A stretch of DNA of 64,000 bases from Streptomyces sp. SAT1 (lineage in GTDB: Bacteria > Actinomycetota > Actinomycetes > Streptomycetales > Streptomycetaceae), in contig NZ_CP015849.1 of assembly GCF_001654495.1 (NCBI RefSeq), forward strand, positions 2,827,501 to 2,891,500, written 5' to 3'. Positions 27,700 through 36,216 of this stretch are shown here, in pieces. The translations under genes and the position numbers were made by a program. How positions within the stretch are numbered: the stretch's first letter is position 1; each line of letters begins with the position of its first letter. The notes under the pieces are model-generated. The model was not told the origin of the DNA. It saw nothing but the letters and a program-made list of their open reading frames with translations, and made no database searches.

Positions 27700-29031
27700 G
27701 TGGGCCGCAGGGCAGAGGGGCCGCACGAGGGATCCGGGGCACGGGTCCCGGGGGCCGTGGGGCCCGGACAGGGCGCGTCGGCCACCGGCGCCGGGGCCGC
27801 GGCGCGGCGCCTGCGCAGACTCCAGGCCGCCGCGTTCGCCGCGGCCGTCCTCGTCGGCGGCTCCGCCGTGACCGGCTGGGCCGTCTACGCCCGGCTCAGC
27901 GGCAACATCACCGCCGACGAGGCAGCGGCGGCCGAACTGCGGCGCTACGAGAAAGAACGGCCCACCGCCCTGGTCAAGGGGGCACAGAACATCCTGCTGA
28001 TCGGGTCGGACACCCGCACCGGCCACGGCAACACGGGGTACGGACGCGACGCGGGCACCGAACGGTCCGACACCGTGATCCTGCTGCATCTGGCCGCCGA
28101 CCGGCACAGTGCCACCGCCGTGTCCCTGCCCCGCGACCTGATGGTGCGCGTGCCCGGCTGCCGCCGCCGGGACGGCAGCCGCAGCGAACCGGTGTTCGCG
28201 ATGCTCAACCACGCCTACGAGGTGGGCGGTTCGGCCTGCACGATCCGGACCGCCGAGAAGCTGACCGGCATCCGGGTCGACCACCACATGGTCGTCGACT
28301 TCGGCGGGTTCAAGGACCTGGTCGACGCGGTCGACGGCGTGCAGGTGTGCCTGAAGGAGCCGGTGACCGACAAGGAAGCCGGGCTGCGGCTGCCCGCGGG
28401 CCGGGTGACGCTCGACGGCGAGCAGGCCCTCGGCTATGTCCGGGCCCGCAAGACGCTCGGCGACGGCAGCGACACCGACCGGATGGAACGGCAGCAGCGG
28501 TTCCTCGGCGCCCTCGTCGGCAAGGTGCGCGGCGACGGGGTCCTGCTGAACCCGGTGAAGCTGTACCCCGTCCTGGACGCGGCCACCTCCTCGCTGACCA
28601 CCGACCCGGCGCTGGCGAATCTGCGCGGTCTCCACCAACTCGTGCGCGGGCTGCGCGAGATCCCCACGGAACACGTGCGGTTCCTGACGGTTCCGCGGAA
28701 GTCGTACGCCTACGACGCCGACCGCGATCAGCTCGTGCAGCCGGAGGCCGAGAAGCTGTTCGCCCGGCTGCGCACCGACCGGCCGGTGGAGGTCGCCCCG
28801 GAGGATTCACGGGATTCCGGCGCAAACGACGGCAATTCCGGGCCGGGGGATTCCGCGCGGGGACCCGATTCCACGCCCGGCGAGGAATCGCCTGCGCAGC
28901 CGGACGACTACGTTCAGTACGTTTATCCGGGCGTCCCGGCGGCCGCCGGGACCAGCCGGGTCCTCGCGGCCCCACCTTCGCCGACGCCCACCTTCACCGG
29001 CAATACCGCCGCACAGGACCCCTGCGGGTAA
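27700..29031 (+). CDS. LytR-CpsA-Psr (LCP) family protein 1
   Basis: LCP enzymes move glycopolymers from undecaprenyl phosphate to peptidoglycan outside the membrane. From the GTG at 27700 it has 443 residues: a basic cytoplasmic start, one membrane helix (about 41-63) and an LCP domain (NILLIGSDTRTGHGN, SLPRDLMVRVP, LGYVRARKTLGDGSDTDRME). It has no LytR_C domain. The end is a low-complexity Pro/Ser/Gly tail (SPAQPDDYVQYVYPG). Start choice is uncertain: another GTG at 27688 touches the AGGAAGAG ribosome-like site, while 27700 leaves 12 bases. Repeated GGCCGGGAAGA units lie just upstream. Confidence 0.9.
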   Translation: MGRRAEGPHEGSGARVPGAVGPGQGASATGAGAAARRLRRLQAAAFAAAVLVGGSAVTGWAVYARLSGNITADEAAAAELRRYEKERPTALVKGAQNILLIGSDTRTGHGNTGYGRDAGTERSDTVILLHLAADRHSATAVSLPRDLMVRVPGCRRRDGSRSEPVFAMLNHAYEVGGSACTIRTAEKLTGIRVDHHMVVDFGGFKDLVDAVDGVQVCLKEPVTDKEAGLRLPAGRVTLDGEQALGYVRARKTLGDGSDTDRMERQQRFLGALVGKVRGDGVLLNPVKLYPVLDAATSSLTTDPALANLRGLHQLVRGLREIPTEHVRFLTVPRKSYAYDADRDQLVQPEAEKLFARLRTDRPVEVAPEDSRDSGANDGNSGPGDSARGPDSTPGEESPAQPDDYVQYVYPGVPAAAGTSRVLAAPPSPTPTFTGNTAAQDPCG

Positions 29032-29258
29032 AGCCGCGGCCAAGGGCGAACTTTTGTCCAGGGAAAATGGGCGGATTGCCCAGTTGTAGGGGCGTGGAAT
29101 TCGTCACCGGCGTCGCTCAATGCTCAACCGGCCGGATAGTGTGAGCGATCCGGTGCTACCGGCCACGAGGTCATCCTGGGGTCGCGCACTGTGTGAACCA
29201 GACCTGAGCGCCTCAGGGGGAAGGCGCCGCGTGGCCCCGACGGAGGGTTCGGACAACC

Positions 29259-31022
29259 GTGGACGCGCAAGGCCGTGGGCGGGCGGACAACATTGATCCC
29301 GCAGACCAGTGGGTGCTCAATCCGGCCACCGGTGAATACGAACTGCGACTGGACCCTTCCCCTCCGCAGTCGGCGGTGCCGGGGCAGCGCCGGGGCGCCG
29401 CCCCCGGGCCCGGTGGCGCGGACTCCCGGCGGCGCGGCACTCCGCCCGGAGCGGAGCAGGCCCACGAGACGGCCCCGGCACCCACCGTGCCCGGCCCGCG
29501 CCGCCGCCGTGGCGCGCCCGGCGAGGAGGAGCCGCCGCCCGGCCGGCGCAGCCGCCGCCCGGAGAAGAAGAAGCGGTCGCGGACCAAGAAGGTCCTGATG
29601 TGGACCGGCGGCACCATGGCGTTCGTCCTGGTCGGCGCCGGCACGGCGGGCTATCTGATCCTCAAGCACCTCGAAGGCAACGTCACCACCACCGACGTGG
29701 GCAGCGCGGCCAAGGACAGCTTCAGCAAGGACGATGCCTTCAACATCCTCATCATCGGTACCGACAAGCGGACCGGCAAGGGCAACGAGGGCTACGGCGA
29801 CAAGGGCAGCGTGGGCCACGCGGACACCAACATCCTGCTGCACGTCTCCAAGGACCGGACGAACGCCACCGCGCTGAGCATCCCCCGGGACCTGATCGTC
29901 GACGTCCCCGACTGCCCGACCAAGCAGCCCGACGGCAGCACCAAGGTCGTCCCGGGCTCGCACAAGGTCCGGTTCAACGAGAGCCTGGGCCAGGACGGCC
30001 GCGACCCGGGCTGCGCGATGCTCACGGTCAAGGGGGTCACGGGCATCTCCCCGGACCACTTCATGATGGCCGACTTCAACGCCGTGAAGACCCTGACCTC
30101 GGCGGTGGGCGGCGTCGAGGTGTGCCTCAAGCACGCCGTCAACGACAAGGACTCGCACCTGAACCTGCCCGCCGGCTCGTCCAAGATCGAGGGCGAGGAG
30201 GCGCTGGCCTTCGTCCGCACCCGGCACAGCTTCGGCAACCACGGCGACCTGGACCGGATCAAGGTGCAGCAGCAGTTCCTCAGTTCGCTGATGCGCAAGA
30301 TGGCCTCCGGCGACACCCTCACCAACCCGGTCAAGCTGTACGACCTGGCGGACGCGGCCACCAAGTCGCTGACCGTCGACACCGGCATCGGCAAGGCGAG
30401 CACGCTCAAGGACGTGGCGCTGGAGCTGAAGAAGGTGCCGACGAAGAACATCACCTTCCTGACCGTGCCCGTGCTCGACAACCCCGACGACGGCCCGGTC
30501 CACAAGACGGTCATCCTCAACCAGGCCCAGGCTCCCCAGGTGTTCGACACCATCAGCAGCGACGTCTCCTTCACCGAGGTGAAGAAGAAGGAGCAGCAGG
30601 CGAAGGACGCGCAGGCGGCCCGGCTCAAGGGCACCCGGTCGGCGGCCTCCGAGGTGCGGGTGCGCATCCTCAACGGCGGGGCCAGGGACGGCGCGGCGCA
30701 GGAGACGCTCACCTGGCTCCAGAACCAGCAGGGCGTGCTCAAGTCGGAGAACGGCAGCAACGCGCCGGAGAAGCTCGCCAACACCACGCTGGAGTACGCG
30801 CCCGACCAGGCGGACCAGGCCCGTGAACTCGCCTCGCTCATGGGGCTGCCGGGCGCCGCGCTGAAGCCGGGCAAGAGCGTGACCAACTCCCAGGGCCTGC
30901 CCGCGATGACGCTGATCCTGGGCAAGGACTACAAGGGTGCTGGAGTGTCACTCACCGCTCCCAAGAAGGCACCCAAGGTGGAGGGGCAGCACACGGCCGA
31001 CACGGTTCAGTGCGCCAGTTGA
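29259..31022 (+). CDS. LCP family protein 2 with C-terminal LytR_C domain
   Basis: A 587-residue glycopolymer ligase. The GTG at 29259 starts a disordered basic cytoplasmic region of 110 residues. The membrane helix is at about 112-135, then the LCP domain (FNILIIGTDKRTGKGNEGYG, LSIPRDLIVDVPD, AFVRTRHSFGNHGDLDRIKV). From about 465 a LytR_C domain follows (VRVRILNGGARDGAAQETLT). The conserved arginines that hold the polyprenyl phosphate are present. It is separated from LCP1 by 227 bases and from LCP3 by a hairpin terminator, so each LCP gene seems to have its own transcription unit. Confidence 0.94.
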   Translation: MDAQGRGRADNIDPADQWVLNPATGEYELRLDPSPPQSAVPGQRRGAAPGPGGADSRRRGTPPGAEQAHETAPAPTVPGPRRRRGAPGEEEPPPGRRSRRPEKKKRSRTKKVLMWTGGTMAFVLVGAGTAGYLILKHLEGNVTTTDVGSAAKDSFSKDDAFNILIIGTDKRTGKGNEGYGDKGSVGHADTNILLHVSKDRTNATALSIPRDLIVDVPDCPTKQPDGSTKVVPGSHKVRFNESLGQDGRDPGCAMLTVKGVTGISPDHFMMADFNAVKTLTSAVGGVEVCLKHAVNDKDSHLNLPAGSSKIEGEEALAFVRTRHSFGNHGDLDRIKVQQQFLSSLMRKMASGDTLTNPVKLYDLADAATKSLTVDTGIGKASTLKDVALELKKVPTKNITFLTVPVLDNPDDGPVHKTVILNQAQAPQVFDTISSDVSFTEVKKKEQQAKDAQAARLKGTRSAASEVRVRILNGGARDGAAQETLTWLQNQQGVLKSENGSNAPEKLANTTLEYAPDQADQARELASLMGLPGAALKPGKSVTNSQGLPAMTLILGKDYKGAGVSLTAPKKAPKVEGQHTADTVQCAS

Positions 31023-31042
31023 GCGCACCGTGTGACCTGACG

Positions 31043-31078
31043 GGCCTGTCGTACGTCTAACACGGCGTACGACAGGCC
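31043..31078 (+). terminator. hairpin terminator after LCP2
   Basis: A perfect 13-base stem (GGCCTGTCGTACG with CGTACGACAGGCC) encloses a 10-base loop, about 20 bases after the LCP2 stop. No U-tract follows. It separates LCP2 from LCP3. Confidence 0.8.
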
Positions 31079-31112
31079 TGTTCGATGACTTGAGGGCGGG
31101 GAGGATGGGGAG

Positions 31113-32768
31113 TTGACGCAGAGTGGTCTGCGCGGGGAGGGGCCCGCGGTCGAGGACACGATGCCTCTGGCGCAGCACGAGAAGAGCACGGGAGGCGGCG
31201 GCCACGGCCGGCGCGGCGGGGACGGGCGCGGCGGCCGGGGCACCGGCGGCAGACGGCCCAAACGCCGGGTGCTGCGTTGGTCGGCCACCGTGCTCGCGGT
31301 GGTCATACTCGGGACGGCCGGCGCCGGTTACCTCTACTACGAGCATCTGAACGGCAACATCCAGAAGGGCGAACGCAGCAGCGGTGACTCCAAGGCGGCC
31401 AGGTCGAAGGCGAACGCCGACGGCCAGACGCCCCTGAACATCCTGCTGATCGGCTCCGACAGCCGCGACTCCGATGCCAACATCGCGCTCGGCGGCGGCC
31501 GGGACAACCGCGGCAACCCGCCGCTGGGCGACGTACAGATGCTGATCCACCTGGCCGCGGACCGCAAGAGCGCCTCCGTGGTGAGCATCCCGCGCGACAC
31601 CCGCGTGGACATCCCCAAGTGCACGGACCCGGAGTCCGGGAAGACGTACCCGGCGACCAACACCATCATCAACGAGTCCCTGGCCCGCGGCGGCGCCGGC
31701 TGCACCCTCGCCACCTGGCAGAACCTCACCGGTGTGTACATCGACCACTGGATGACCATCGACTTCGCGGGCGTGGTGCGGATGGCGGACGCCATCGGCG
31801 GCGTCGACGTCTGCGTGAAGCAGAACGTGTGGGACCGCTCGACGGCCCTCGCGCACGGCGGCTCCGGCCTGAAGCTGACGGCCGGCACCCACAAGGTCAA
31901 GGGCGAGCAGGCCCTCCAGTGGCTGCGCACCCGGCACGCCTGGGGCAGCGACCTGCTGCGGGCCAGGGCCCAGCACATGTACCTGAACTCGATGATCCGC
32001 ACGCTCAAGGACCAGAGCATCTTCACCGACACGGGCCGGCTGATGGACCTGGCGGAGGCGGCCACCAAGTCGCTGCACGTCTCCGAGGAGATCGGCACCG
32101 GCAAGAAGCTCTACGACCTGGGCATGCAGCTCAAGGCGGTCCCGACGAACCGCATCACCATGACGACGATGCCGAACGTCCAGGACCCGCAGAACCGCGA
32201 CCACGTCGTGCCGGACGGCAGCAACGCGCAGAAGATGTGGAAGCTGCTGCGCGACGACGTCTCCTTCGACGCCAACGGCAAGCCCACCGACGCGAAGCAG
32301 GGCGCGGACGGCGCCAAGAAGACGACGCAGCCCAGCTCGCCCCCCGCGCACGCGGACGGCCAGATCGGTGTCACGGTGCAGAACGGCACCCGCACCGCCG
32401 AGCTGGCCCCGGTCGGCCACCGGGCCACCGCCCTCAGCGACGAGCTGGTGCGGAAGGGCTTCACCCGGGCGACGCCGGACGGCTCGACCACCCCGGCCGT
32501 GTCCGACACGGTCGTGCGCTATCCGAGCGCCGAACTGAAGGGCGACGCCGAGCGGGTCGCCACCGCCCTGGGCATCCCGGTCGGTTCGGTGGAGCGGTCG
32601 ACCGACGTCTCCGGCGTCACGCTCGTCGTCGGCGCGGACTGGCGCGAGGGCAGCACGTACCCGAAGCAGAAGGCGCCCAAGGCCGGGGACATCCCGGAGA
32701 ACTCCGACGCCATCAACGGCGCGGACACCAAGCAGTGCATGGACGTGTACCAGCCCTACCGCTGGTAG
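31113..32768 (+). CDS. LCP family protein 3 with C-terminal LytR_C domain
   Basis: A 551-residue protein. A TTG at 31113 is a likely start because GGGGAGG lies eight bases before it; an ATG at 31161 is the alternative. A Gly/Arg-rich cytoplasmic segment leads to one membrane helix (about 53-75). The LCP domain has NILLIGSDSRDSDANIALGG, VSIPRDTRVDIP and LRTRHAWGSDLLRARAQHMY. The LytR_C domain begins near 415 (IGVTVQNGTRTAELAPVGHR). The segment after RTRH departs from the usual D..R..RQQ pattern. It ends in a bidirectional terminator shared with the ExoA-like gene. Confidence 0.93.
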   Translation: MTQSGLRGEGPAVEDTMPLAQHEKSTGGGGHGRRGGDGRGGRGTGGRRPKRRVLRWSATVLAVVILGTAGAGYLYYEHLNGNIQKGERSSGDSKAARSKANADGQTPLNILLIGSDSRDSDANIALGGGRDNRGNPPLGDVQMLIHLAADRKSASVVSIPRDTRVDIPKCTDPESGKTYPATNTIINESLARGGAGCTLATWQNLTGVYIDHWMTIDFAGVVRMADAIGGVDVCVKQNVWDRSTALAHGGSGLKLTAGTHKVKGEQALQWLRTRHAWGSDLLRARAQHMYLNSMIRTLKDQSIFTDTGRLMDLAEAATKSLHVSEEIGTGKKLYDLGMQLKAVPTNRITMTTMPNVQDPQNRDHVVPDGSNAQKMWKLLRDDVSFDANGKPTDAKQGADGAKKTTQPSSPPAHADGQIGVTVQNGTRTAELAPVGHRATALSDELVRKGFTRATPDGSTTPAVSDTVVRYPSAELKGDAERVATALGIPVGSVERSTDVSGVTLVVGADWREGSTYPKQKAPKAGDIPENSDAINGADTKQCMDVYQPYRW

Positions 32769-32781
32769 CGGCGCGCGCATA

Positions 32782-32822
32782 CCGGAAGGGCCCCTCCCGC
32801 CGTGCGGTGAGGGGCCCTCCGG
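32782..32822. terminator. bidirectional hairpin terminator
   Basis: CCGGAAGGGCCCCTC pairs with GAGGGGCCCTCCGG (one bulged A) across a 12-base loop. It lies between the converging LCP3 and ExoA-like genes, 13 and 21 bases from their stops. Confidence 0.8.
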
Positions 32823-32843
32823 ATGTCCGGGGGGGTGGGCCGG

Positions 32844-33875
32844 TCAGGCGGAGGAGGTGACGACCGCCGGGCGCCGGGAGGCGATGACCCGCTTGGCCAG
32901 GGAGCGGGGGCTGGTCAGGAAGCCCCAGCCCCAGGACATGTGCATGGTGGCCAGGGCCACCGGGATGCGCAGCCGGGCGCGCAGCGGCAGGCCCTTGCCC
33001 GCGGGCAGGGAACCGGCGGCGATGGCCGCGAGATAGCCGCCCGGGACCACCAGGGCCCAGGGGGTCACGGCGGCGCCCGCCACGATCCCGGCCGCGATGG
33101 CGCACACGGCGGTCGGCGGGGCGAGGTAGCGCAGGTTGATGGAGCCCTCGTGGTAGCGGGCGACGACGTGCCGCCAGCGGCCGTAGTCCTTGTACTGCTT
33201 GGCGAGCGCCTTCACGTTCGGCCGGGGGCGGTAGGAGACCCGCAGCTCGGGCGAGAACCAGATCAGGCCGCCCGCCTCGCGGATGCGGAAGTTCAGCTCC
33301 CAGTCCTGGGCGCGGATGAACTCCTCGTTGTAGCCGCCCTGTTGTTCCAGGGCCTCGCGGCGGAAGACGCCCAGGTAGACCGTCTCGGCGGGGCCGGCCT
33401 GGCCGCCGGTGTGGAAGGCCGCGTTGCCGACGCCGATCTTCGAGGTCATCGCGGCGGCGACCGCGTGCTCCCACGCGTTCTCGCCCTCGGCGTGCATGAT
33501 GCCGCCCACGTTTTGCGCGCCGGTCTCCTCCAGGAGCCGTACCGCCGTGGCGATGTAGTTCGGCGAGAGCATGCCGTGGCCGTCGACGCGGACGACGATC
33601 GGATGGCGGGAGGCCTTGATCGCGGCGTTGAGGGCGGCGGGGGTGCGGCCGGTGGGGTTCGGGACCGTGTGCACGCGGGGGTCGTCGCGGACGAGCTGGG
33701 CGGCGATCTCGTCCGTGCGGTCCGTGGACGGACCCAGGGCGATCACGACCTCCATCTCGCCGTCGTACTCCTGCGCGAGGATCGCTTCGACGGCCCCGCG
33801 CAGATGCCGCTCCTCATTGAGGACGGGCATGATCACAGAAACGGCGGGGAACCGCACGTCGGAGTTGGCGTTCAT
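32844..33875 (-). CDS. ExoA-like family 2 glycosyltransferase
   Basis: A 343-residue membrane-associated GT2 enzyme. The nucleotide-sugar fold begins VSVIMPVLNEERHLRGAVEA. The metal site reads VRVDGHGMLS, the DGHG/DAHA form found in ExoA-type succinoglycan glucosyltransferases, rather than plain DXD. RAQDWELNFRIREAGG holds the general base (ED-like motif), and YKDYGRWRHV the QxxRW-like site. Two or three hydrophobic segments lie near the C-terminus (TAVCAIAAGIVAGAAVTPWA). It lies between LCP genes, so its polymer may be one they attach. The donor and acceptor are unknown. Confidence 0.88.
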   Translation of the reverse strand: MNANSDVRFPAVSVIMPVLNEERHLRGAVEAILAQEYDGEMEVVIALGPSTDRTDEIAAQLVRDDPRVHTVPNPTGRTPAALNAAIKASRHPIVVRVDGHGMLSPNYIATAVRLLEETGAQNVGGIMHAEGENAWEHAVAAAMTSKIGVGNAAFHTGGQAGPAETVYLGVFRREALEQQGGYNEEFIRAQDWELNFRIREAGGLIWFSPELRVSYRPRPNVKALAKQYKDYGRWRHVVARYHEGSINLRYLAPPTAVCAIAAGIVAGAAVTPWALVVPGGYLAAIAAGSLPAGKGLPLRARLRIPVALATMHMSWGWGFLTSPRSLAKRVIASRRPAVVTSSA

Positions 33876-34002
33876 CGGTGCTCACGTTACCGCGAACGGG
33901 GGACACCGGTGCGCGCCGCGGGGGCCGCTGCACCGGGCAGCAGATCGTATGGGCCTACGGTGCTCACGGTGTCCACCCACGCCATCCGCGGAGGTGCCCC
34001 CC

Positions 34003-35505
34003 ATGTCCACCACGTCGCCCCGGCCGCCGAGGCCGCCCGCGCCACCGCGACGCGGGCCGCGGCAGGCCGCCGCACCCGTACGGGCGGCCCGCATGCCGTA
34101 CGCGCCGCCGCCGCGCCGCAGACCGCGCTGGGCCATGCGGGCGGCGACCACGCTCTCCGTGGTGGTGCTCGCCTCCGCCGGGATCGGGCACGCGGTGGTC
34201 TCCAGCCTGGACGCCGACATCACCCGGATCGATCCCTTCCGGGACATGAAGAACAGGCCGCCGACGGGCCACGGCCTGAACGTGCTGCTGGTCGGCACCG
34301 ACGGCCGGGACCGGATCAGCGAGCAGGAGCGGCAGCGCTACCGGCTGGGCGGCCAGCCCTGCCACTGCACCGACACCATGATGATCGTGCACCTGTCCCA
34401 GGACCGGGAGCGGGCCAGCGTCGTCAGCCTGCCCCGCGACTCCTACGTCGACCTGCCCGCCCATCTCGACCGCAACACCGGCAGGCAGCACCCGCCGCAC
34501 CCGGTCAAGCTGAACGCGGCCTACGCCGAGGGCGGTCCGGCCCTGACCGTGAGCACGGTCGAGAGCATGACCCGGCTGAAGATCGACCACTATCTGGAGG
34601 TCGACTTCACCGCCTTCATGCGGACCGTGGACGTCCTCGGCGGCGTCCAGATCTGCACGGCCGTCCCGATGAAGGACACCTACACCGGGCTGGACCTGGC
34701 CGCCGGCGTGCACACCCTCACCGGCGGGCAGGCCCTCCAGTACGTCCGCTCCCGGCACGTCGACGGGGCCAGCGACTTCGGGCGGATGAAGCGGCAGCAG
34801 CTCTTCCTGGCCGCCCTGATCGAGCGGGCGACCTCCTCGCGGGTGCTGCTGAACCCCATGAGGTTCCGGGACGTCACCCGGGCCGTGCTCGGCTCGGTCC
34901 GCGCCGACCAGGGCTTCCACACCGACGAGCTGCTCGACCTCGGCCGGGCGATGCGGAACTTCTCGCCCTCCTCCTCGGAGTTCACCACCGTGCCGGTCGC
35001 CCAGGCGTCCTTCCCCGTCAAGGGGCTCGGCTCGACCGTGAAGTGGGACCCGGCGCAGGCCGCCCGGCTCTTCCGCACGCTGCGCGACGACCGCCCGCTG
35101 GCCGCGCGCAAGCAGGCCCGCAGGCCCGATGCGGCCACGGCCGTGGAGATCCCGCCGCAGCGGATCCGGGTCCAGGTGGAGAACGGCACCGACACCGCGG
35201 GGCTGGCCCGCCGGGTGGACACCGCGCTCGCCGCCGCCGGGTTCGCCACCACCAAGGCACCCGTGGACGCCAGGCAGCGCGGGGTGAAGCGGACGCTCGT
35301 GTTCTACGACCCCCGCTGGGACCGCTCGGCCCGGTCGCTGGCCGCCGCGCTGCCCGGCAGCGAGCTGCGGGCCGTGCCGGGACAGGGCGCCACGCTGCGG
35401 GTCGTCGCCGGGAGCGACTTCCGGCAGGTGCGCCAGGTGCGGGTGCGGACGGTGGCGCAGGACAGCACCGAGGTGGTGCGCGGCGACCAGGTGGCGTGCG
35501 ACTGA
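34003..35505 (+). CDS. LCP family protein 4 with LytR_C domain
   Basis: A 500-residue protein with ATG at 34003 preceded by GGAGGTG. The Pro/Arg-rich cytoplasmic start leads to one membrane helix at about 45-66. The LCP domain contains LNVLLVGTDGRDRISEQERQ, VVSLPRDSYVDLP and QYVRSRHVDGASDFGRMKRQ, with the conserved arginines and the D/R..KRQQ motif. A LytR_C domain starts near 385 (IRVQVENGTDTAGLARRVDT). It diverges from the ExoA-like gene with 127 bases between and converges with the thioesterase. A frame further upstream is open to 33571 but lies over the opposite gene. Confidence 0.93.
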   Translation: MSTTSPRPPRPPAPPRRGPRQAAAPVRAARMPYAPPPRRRPRWAMRAATTLSVVVLASAGIGHAVVSSLDADITRIDPFRDMKNRPPTGHGLNVLLVGTDGRDRISEQERQRYRLGGQPCHCTDTMMIVHLSQDRERASVVSLPRDSYVDLPAHLDRNTGRQHPPHPVKLNAAYAEGGPALTVSTVESMTRLKIDHYLEVDFTAFMRTVDVLGGVQICTAVPMKDTYTGLDLAAGVHTLTGGQALQYVRSRHVDGASDFGRMKRQQLFLAALIERATSSRVLLNPMRFRDVTRAVLGSVRADQGFHTDELLDLGRAMRNFSPSSSEFTTVPVAQASFPVKGLGSTVKWDPAQAARLFRTLRDDRPLAARKQARRPDAATAVEIPPQRIRVQVENGTDTAGLARRVDTALAAAGFATTKAPVDARQRGVKRTLVFYDPRWDRSARSLAAALPGSELRAVPGQGATLRVVAGSDFRQVRQVRVRTVAQDSTEVVRGDQVACD

Positions 35506-35539
35506 GATCACACCCGGCGCGGGCGGCCGGGGCGCGGAC

Positions 35540-36097
35540 TCAGTCCTCGTACCCCTGCGCGGCCCGCTGCTCGCGCAGCTCCATGATCGCGCGGCGGCGG
35601 GCCAGGCGGTGGGTGCGCCGGATCTGCGCCTCCTGGTAGCGGCGCTTGTCCCGCTCGGTCTCGGGGAGCACCGGCGGCACCGCGCGGGGCTTGCCGTCGG
35701 CGTCCACGGCGGCGAAGACCAGATAGGCGGAGCCGACCTGGGTGGCCGGGGCGGACTCGTTCCAGCGCTCGGCGAGCACCCGGACGCCGACCTCCATGGA
35801 GGTCCGTCCGGTCCAGTTGACCTGGGCTTTCACATGGACGAGGTCACCGACGCGGACCGGTTCGAGGAACGCCATCTCGTCCATGGAGGCGGTGACGGCG
35901 GGCCCGCCGCTGTGCCGCCCGGCCACCGCGCCCGCGGCGTCGTCGACCAGCTTCATGATCACCCCGCCGTGCACCGTACCCAGCAGGTTGGTGTCGCTGT
36001 GGGTCATGATGTGGCTGAGGGTGGTCCGGGACGCCGAGGTCGGCTTGCCCGGTATCTCCGGATGTCCGGATTCCGCGGCGGGGGCCTGATCTGTCAT
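35540..36097 (-). CDS. acyl-CoA thioesterase (YciA/ACOT hotdog fold)
   Basis: A 185-residue hotdog thioesterase that hydrolyses acyl-CoA to free acid and CoA. The family motif is intact: SHIMTHSDTNLLGTVHGGVI contains the catalytic Asp and the HGG turn. The second half is VHVKAQVNWTGRTSMEVGVR. The C-terminal 35 residues are Arg/Glu-rich (RRTHRLARRRAIMELREQRA). The ATG at 36097 (MTDQAPAAESGHPEIPGKPT) gives the usual N-terminus. It stands between LCP4 and LCP5 on the opposite strand, with no obvious functional tie to them. Confidence 0.92.
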   Translation of the reverse strand: MTDQAPAAESGHPEIPGKPTSASRTTLSHIMTHSDTNLLGTVHGGVIMKLVDDAAGAVAGRHSGGPAVTASMDEMAFLEPVRVGDLVHVKAQVNWTGRTSMEVGVRVLAERWNESAPATQVGSAYLVFAAVDADGKPRAVPPVLPETERDKRRYQEAQIRRTHRLARRRAIMELREQRAAQGYED

Positions 36098-36216
36098 GGG
36101 CTCCACCTTATGCCGCGCCGGGATCCGGGGAATTTGTGTCAGCTTGGCAACAGCCCTGACCTTATTTTCCGACGGCCCTTGTGGGGCACACCCCGGGGCC
36201 CGGCACACTGGGCCAC